This document shows, one piece after another, positions 62,862 to 64,000 of a stretch of DNA of 64,000 nt; position 1 is the first letter of the stretch; every line of letters starts with the position of its first letter. The position numbers and the translations under genes are program-made. The DNA lies in the NCBI GenBank assembly GCA_002419365.1, contig DIGA01000117.1:6573-70572 (forward strand), read 5' to 3'. The stretch comes from Mageeibacillus sp. UBA5734 (GTDB taxonomy: Bacteria > Bacillota > Clostridia > Saccharofermentanales > UBA5734). Below the pieces are notes generated by a model, which was not told the DNA's origin, searched no databases, and was given only the letters and a program-made list of their open reading frames with translations.

Positions 62862-62957
62862 TAGCCGACGTCGAGATTGATCAAGACCAACACCACGTCG
62901 GCTAGCCGACGTCGAGATTGATCAAGACCAACACCACGTCGGCTAGCCGACGTCGAG
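62862..62957. repeat. 41-bp tandem repeat with 18-bp palindromes between parE and parC
   Basis: Two identical 41-bp units (62862-62902 and 62903-62943) and a 14-base third start (62944-62957). Each junction forms the palindrome ACGTCGGCT-AGCCGACGT (62895-62912 and 62936-62953). The rightmost palindrome contains the parE stop codon (TAG at 62945-62943 on the minus strand) and its last codons. No reading frame continues through the units. Confidence 0.95.
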
Positions 62958-64000
62958 TTGGTCTAGGTATTTGTGGCCGTTTTGCTCAATGAAGGTTTTG
63001 CGGCCGGCCAGATTGTCGCCGAGAAGCAAGTCGAATGTTTCAAGCATATCTTCGGCTTTGTCTGGCATGACTTGGATCAGGCGGCGGGTCTCCGGATTCA
63101 TCGTGGTCAGCCACATCATTTCCGGTTCGTTCTCGCCCAAGCCTTTGGACCTCTGGATGGTGCAGCGGTCTGCACCCAGCTTGGCCAGCAGGTCACTCTT
63201 TTCCCGTTCGGTATAGGCAAAAAAGGTTTTCTCTTCCCGTTTGATCCGCTGGGTGATTTCAAAGAGCGGGGACTCCGCAATGAAGATCTTCTCTCTATCC
63301 AGCAAAGTCGGAGTCAGGCGGTAGAGCATGGCCAGGATCAGGGTCCGGATCTGGTAGCCATCGACATCGGCATCGGTGCAAATGATGACTTTGCTCCAGC
63401 GTAGGCCGTCCAGGTCGAAAGATGACAAGTCCTTGTTGTGGCGGGAATGGATTTCGACACCGCAACCGAGGACTTTGATCAAGTCGACGATGATTTCATT
63501 CTTGAAGATTGCCTCGTAATCAGCCTTGAGGCAGTTGAGGATCTTGCCGCGCACGGGAATAATGGCCTGGAACTCCGCATCGCGGCCCATCTTGCACGAT
63601 CCGAGCGCGGAATCGCCTTCGACGATGTACAATTCGCGGCGGGCAACATCCCGGGTCCGGCAATCGACAAATTTCTTGACCCGGTTGGTCAGGTCGACGG
63701 AGCCCATCAATTTCTTCTTGATGTTGAGGCGCTGCTTTTCGGCACTTTCCCGGCTGCGCTTGTTGACCAGGACCTGTTCCAGAACCCGGTCGGCTTCAGC
63801 CTTGTTCTCAATGAACCAGATCTCGAGTCGGCTGCGCAGCAGATCGGTCAGGAACTCCTGGATGTATTTGTTGTTGATCGCTTTCTTGGTCTGGTTTTCA
63901 TAACTGGTCTGCGTGGAAAAGGAATTGGTGACCAGGATCAGGGAGTCCTCGATATCGGCAAAGGTGATCTTGGCTTCGTTATTCTTATACTTGTCCTGCA
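62943..64000 (-). CDS. parE: DNA topoisomerase IV subunit B, N-terminus cut by window edge
   Basis: The visible 352 residues are the C-terminal part: the end of the transducer domain (QDKYKNNEAKITFADIEDSL), then the TOPRIM domain with VEGDSALGSCKMGRD and DADVDGYQIRTL (metal Asps), and the end RKTFIEQNGHKYLDQLDV. The ATPase region lies outside the window. It is followed by the tandem repeat and parC, so both subunits are made from one transcript. The final codon overlaps the palindrome. Confidence 0.95.
   Translation of the reverse strand, partial: QDKYKNNEAKITFADIEDSLILVTNSFSTQTSYENQTKKAINNKYIQEFLTDLLRSRLEIWFIENKAEADRVLEQVLVNKRSRESAEKQRLNIKKKLMGSVDLTNRVKKFVDCRTRDVARRELYIVEGDSALGSCKMGRDAEFQAIIPVRGKILNCLKADYEAIFKNEIIVDLIKVLGCGVEIHSRHNKDLSSFDLDGLRWSKVIICTDADVDGYQIRTLILAMLYRLTPTLLDREKIFIAESPLFEITQRIKREEKTFFAYTEREKSDLLAKLGADRCTIQRSKGLGENEPEMMWLTTMNPETRRLIQVMPDKAEDMLETFDLLLGDNLAGRKTFIEQNGHKYLDQLDVG

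Noticed and set aside
62862..62957. CRISPR-like repeat
   Set aside because: The units are immediately adjacent without spacers, only two full copies exist, and no cas genes are near.

Overview
The window reads as a gene-dense chromosomal segment of a low-GC-lineage Gram-positive bacterium (class Clostridia, possibly near Oscillospirales or Saccharofermentans-like groups), although its own base composition is moderately GC-rich. The pointers are strong AAGGAGG-type ribosome binding sites, a T-box leader, PyrR attenuation, a LexA with CGAAC-N4-GTTTG operators, RNase Y, PgpH, AmaP/Asp23, a YqeG phosphatase, tRNA genes with encoded CCA, and the order hfq-miaA-mutL-mutS-miaB next to lexA. No rRNA, insertion sequence, prophage or CRISPR array is visible. 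The assignment to an order is inference.

Layout. 1-950 is the 3'-truncated end of a Xer-type tyrosine recombinase. 1-5.8 kb on the plus strand carries asd, a LacI-type regulator and a T-box-controlled leuA with a coupled acetyltransferase. 5.9-7.3 kb is an SOS node: lexA with two operators, and a divergent unknown membrane protein whose promoter abuts one operator. 7.3-27.3 kb on the minus strand is one nearly gapless string of 17 genes: pyrR-pyrB-pyrC-pyrF-carB-pyrK-pyrD-pyrE-like, then a YgjP-type metalloprotein, a pseudouridine synthase, an unknown membrane protein, DAHP synthase, miaB-mutS-mutL-miaA-hfq. 27.6-30.5 kb holds four tRNA genes (Leu-CAA, Met-CAT, Tyr-GTA, Leu-CAG), a small toxin-antitoxin-like pair and murD. 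30.6-33.1 kb is a nuclease-helicase fusion.

33.1-43.8 kb (minus) is recO-era-ybeY-pgpH-phoH-two DUF881 genes-rluD-lspA-substrate-binding lipoprotein-ymdB. 43.9-45.5 kb is rny. 45.6-50.1 kb has a thioredoxin-like ferredoxin, a plus-strand pseudouridine synthase, and recN-argR-nadK. 50.2-56.6 kb is the dxs-ispA-xseB-xseA-nusB-DUF2273-amaP-asp23-efp cluster (listed in reverse of transcription), followed by yqeG. 57.4-58.8 kb is aspartate kinase. 58.8-64 kb is parE(partial)-parC plus a membrane-anchored deacetylase-like protein.

Functional links. The pyr string covers every UMP step except the glutaminase subunit carA, which is not in the window. asd and lysC, at opposite ends, feed lysine, threonine and methionine synthesis; leuA makes the leucine precursor under tRNA-Leu control. 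DNA repair and topology are strongly represented (lexA, mutSL, recO, recN, xseAB, parCE, the DinG-like helicase). Genes are packed with ATGA, TTGA, TGATG or ATGGTGA start/stop overlaps, so translational coupling is probably common. The most unusual points are the lexA-divergent membrane protein, the toxin-antitoxin-like pair with a non-HicB-type partner, the 41-bp tandem palindromic repeat that includes the parE stop codon, a PyrE-like enzyme with a rewritten PRPP loop, and a deacetylase-like protein that seems to have lost its catalytic aspartates.
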